Shown: piece by piece, positions 63,116 through 64,000 of the stretch | Layout: every line of letters starts with the position of its first letter | Position numbering within the stretch: position 1 is the stretch's first letter | NCBI GenBank assembly: GCA_947499725.1 | Contig: CANMPK010000002.1 | Coordinates: forward strand, 248,001-312,000 | Source of the DNA: an uncultured Paracoccaceae bacterium | GTDB taxonomy: Bacteria > Pseudomonadota > Alphaproteobacteria > Rhodobacterales > Rhodobacteraceae | DNA length: 64,000 bases | Reading direction: 5' to 3' | Made by a program: the position numbers and the translations under genes | The notes under the pieces: generated by a model | What the model was told of the DNA's origin: nothing | The model's database searches: none | What the model saw: the letters and a program-made list of their open reading frames with translations, nothing else

Positions 63116-64000
63116 ATGCTGGGTTTTGGAAAATTGACCGCAAAGGTCTTCGGGACACCGAATGACCGCAAGATCAAAGCGGCCCGTCCGATCATCGCCA
63201 AGATCAACGGTCTTGAAGATGAATTCGCCCAACTGTCTGATGAACAGCTGATCGCCAAAACCGCCGAGTTCAAAGAACGTCTGGCTGGCGGCGAAACCGT
63301 CGACGCGCTTTTGCCAGAAGCTTTCGCCAACTGCCGCGAAGCCGCGAAACGCGCTTTGGGTCTGCGTGCCTTTGATACCCAGTTGATGGGTGGCCTCTTC
63401 CTACACCAAGGCAACATCTCTGAAATGAAAACCGGTGAGGGTAAAACCCTCGTGGCGACCTTCCCTGCGTATCTGAACGCGCTGGTCGGCAAAGGCGTGC
63501 ATATCGTCACCGTGAACGACTACCTCGCAAAGCGTGACGCCGAATGGATGAGCAAAGTCTACGGCGCCTTGGGCATGACCACAGGTGTGATCTACCCGCA
63601 GCAGCCAGAAGACGAAAAGCTGAACGCCTACGCCTGTGACGTAACTTACGCCACAAACAACGAATTGGGCTTTGACTACCTGCGCGACAACATGAAATCC
63701 GAGCTCGCGCAGATCTCGCAAAAACACCACCACTTCGCCATCGTGGATGAGGTCGACTCCATCCTGATCGATGAAGCGCGTACCCCGCTGATCATCTCCG
63801 GCCCAGCCGAAGACCGCACCGATCTCTATATGTCCATCGACGCTGTGATCCCTGACATCGGCGACGAACACTATACGCTGGACGAGAAAACCAAAAACGT
63901 CTCCTTCACAGATGAAGGCAACGATTGGCTCGAAGACAAGCTGCACGAAGCAGGTATCCTGCCAGCAGAGCAATCGCTTTATGCGCCGGAAAGCACCACC
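63116..64000 (+). CDS. secA: SecA, preprotein translocase ATPase (N-terminal part, runs off the window)
   Basis: The frame opens at ATG 63116 (AAAGGA 9 bases before) and is still open at the right edge, giving 295 residues. It shows [20 protein letters not shown], the DEAD-type Walker A MKTGEGKT (104-111), [21 protein letters not shown] and Walker [17 protein letters not shown], all of SecA. It drives Sec-dependent export with SecB (10.4 kb). Divergent from ppiC, the exported chaperone, as in related genomes. Confidence 0.96.
   Translation, partial: MLGFGKLTAKVFGTPNDRKIKAARPIIAKINGLEDEFAQLSDEQLIAKTAEFKERLAGGETVDALLPEAFANCREAAKRALGLRAFDTQLMGGLFLHQGNISEMKTGEGKTLVATFPAYLNALVGKGVHIVTVNDYLAKRDAEWMSKVYGALGMTTGVIYPQQPEDEKLNAYACDVTYATNNELGFDYLRDNMKSELAQISQKHHHFAIVDEVDSILIDEARTPLIISGPAEDRTDLYMSIDAVIPDIGDEHYTLDEKTKNVSFTDEGNDWLEDKLHEAGILPAEQSLYAPESTT

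Overview
The window is a contiguous piece of core chromosome from an alphaproteobacterium, most likely a member of the Rhodobacterales (Roseobacter/Rhodobacter group). The signs are an alphaproteobacterial addB-addA pair, the neighbourhood maf-aroE-coaE-dnaQ / hemJ-rho-mnmE-mnmG-rsmG-parA-parB, a Tim44-like membrane protein beside mltA, secA divergent from ppiC-argJ-mutT, perfect parS sites inside mnmG and rsmG, and TTAA-N7-TTAA (CtrA-type) sites. Coding density is very high, with many 4-nt ATGA overlaps. I see no tRNA, rRNA, CRISPR array, insertion sequence, prophage or transferred island.

Layout. (1) 1-7.3 kb, mostly plus strand: end of addB, addA, trxA, a tandem pair of Lin0512-family genes of unknown function, then the hslV-hslU protease. 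(2) 7.4-13.7 kb: a minus-strand Tim44-mltA-smr operon, plus-strand fxsA and secB, and the minus-strand maf-aroE-coaE-dnaQ operon. (3) 13.67-14.1 kb: the only gene-free stretch longer than 300 bases. It is AT-rich, carries DnaA-box-like sequences and a CtrA-type site, and is my candidate chromosome replication origin. (4) 14.1-21.5 kb: hemJ, rho, then the mnmE-mnmG-rsmG-parA-parB run read away from that origin, with two perfect parS sites 3-5 kb from it. (5) 21.5-27.2 kb: DUF454 gene, hemW-rdgB-rph on minus, then hrcA-grpE and a TPM-domain gene on plus. (6) 27.2-36.7 kb: mutS, maeB, rbsK, an exported msrA, argG, ilvA. (7) 36.7-43 kb: an Hpt gene divergent from a receiver/SpoIIE-type phosphatase that has lost its phospho-acceptor Asp, two NUDIX genes, hslO, cca and an RlmD-like methyltransferase. 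(8) 43-47.3 kb: envelope genes (two YkuD L,D-transpeptidases around a CAP-domain lipoprotein), a 59-residue secreted/membrane peptide, hemH and a BioC/NDUFAF5-like methyltransferase. (9) 47.3-54.5 kb: comF, grxC, a carbon-nitrogen hydrolase, marR, a 52-codon gene, ubiG, pip, an orphan peptide-type binding protein, a CDGSH Fe-S protein and a membrane protein gene interrupted at a run of nine G. (10) 54.5-60.1 kb: rimP-nusA-ylxR-infB behind a leader that contains an intrinsic terminator. (11) 60.1-64 kb: a newly called 40-residue ORF, mutT-argJ-ppiC on minus, and the start of secA, which runs off the window.

No unmistakably new multi-gene system is visible. The observations most worth following are the oriC/parS/CtrA arrangement, the rimP-nusA leader attenuator, the G9 frameshift (phase variation or assembly error), the receiver phosphatase without its Asp, the tandem Lin0512 pair and three small genes (59, 52 and 40 aa). 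Promoters, terminators and binding sites were found by eye and are predictions.
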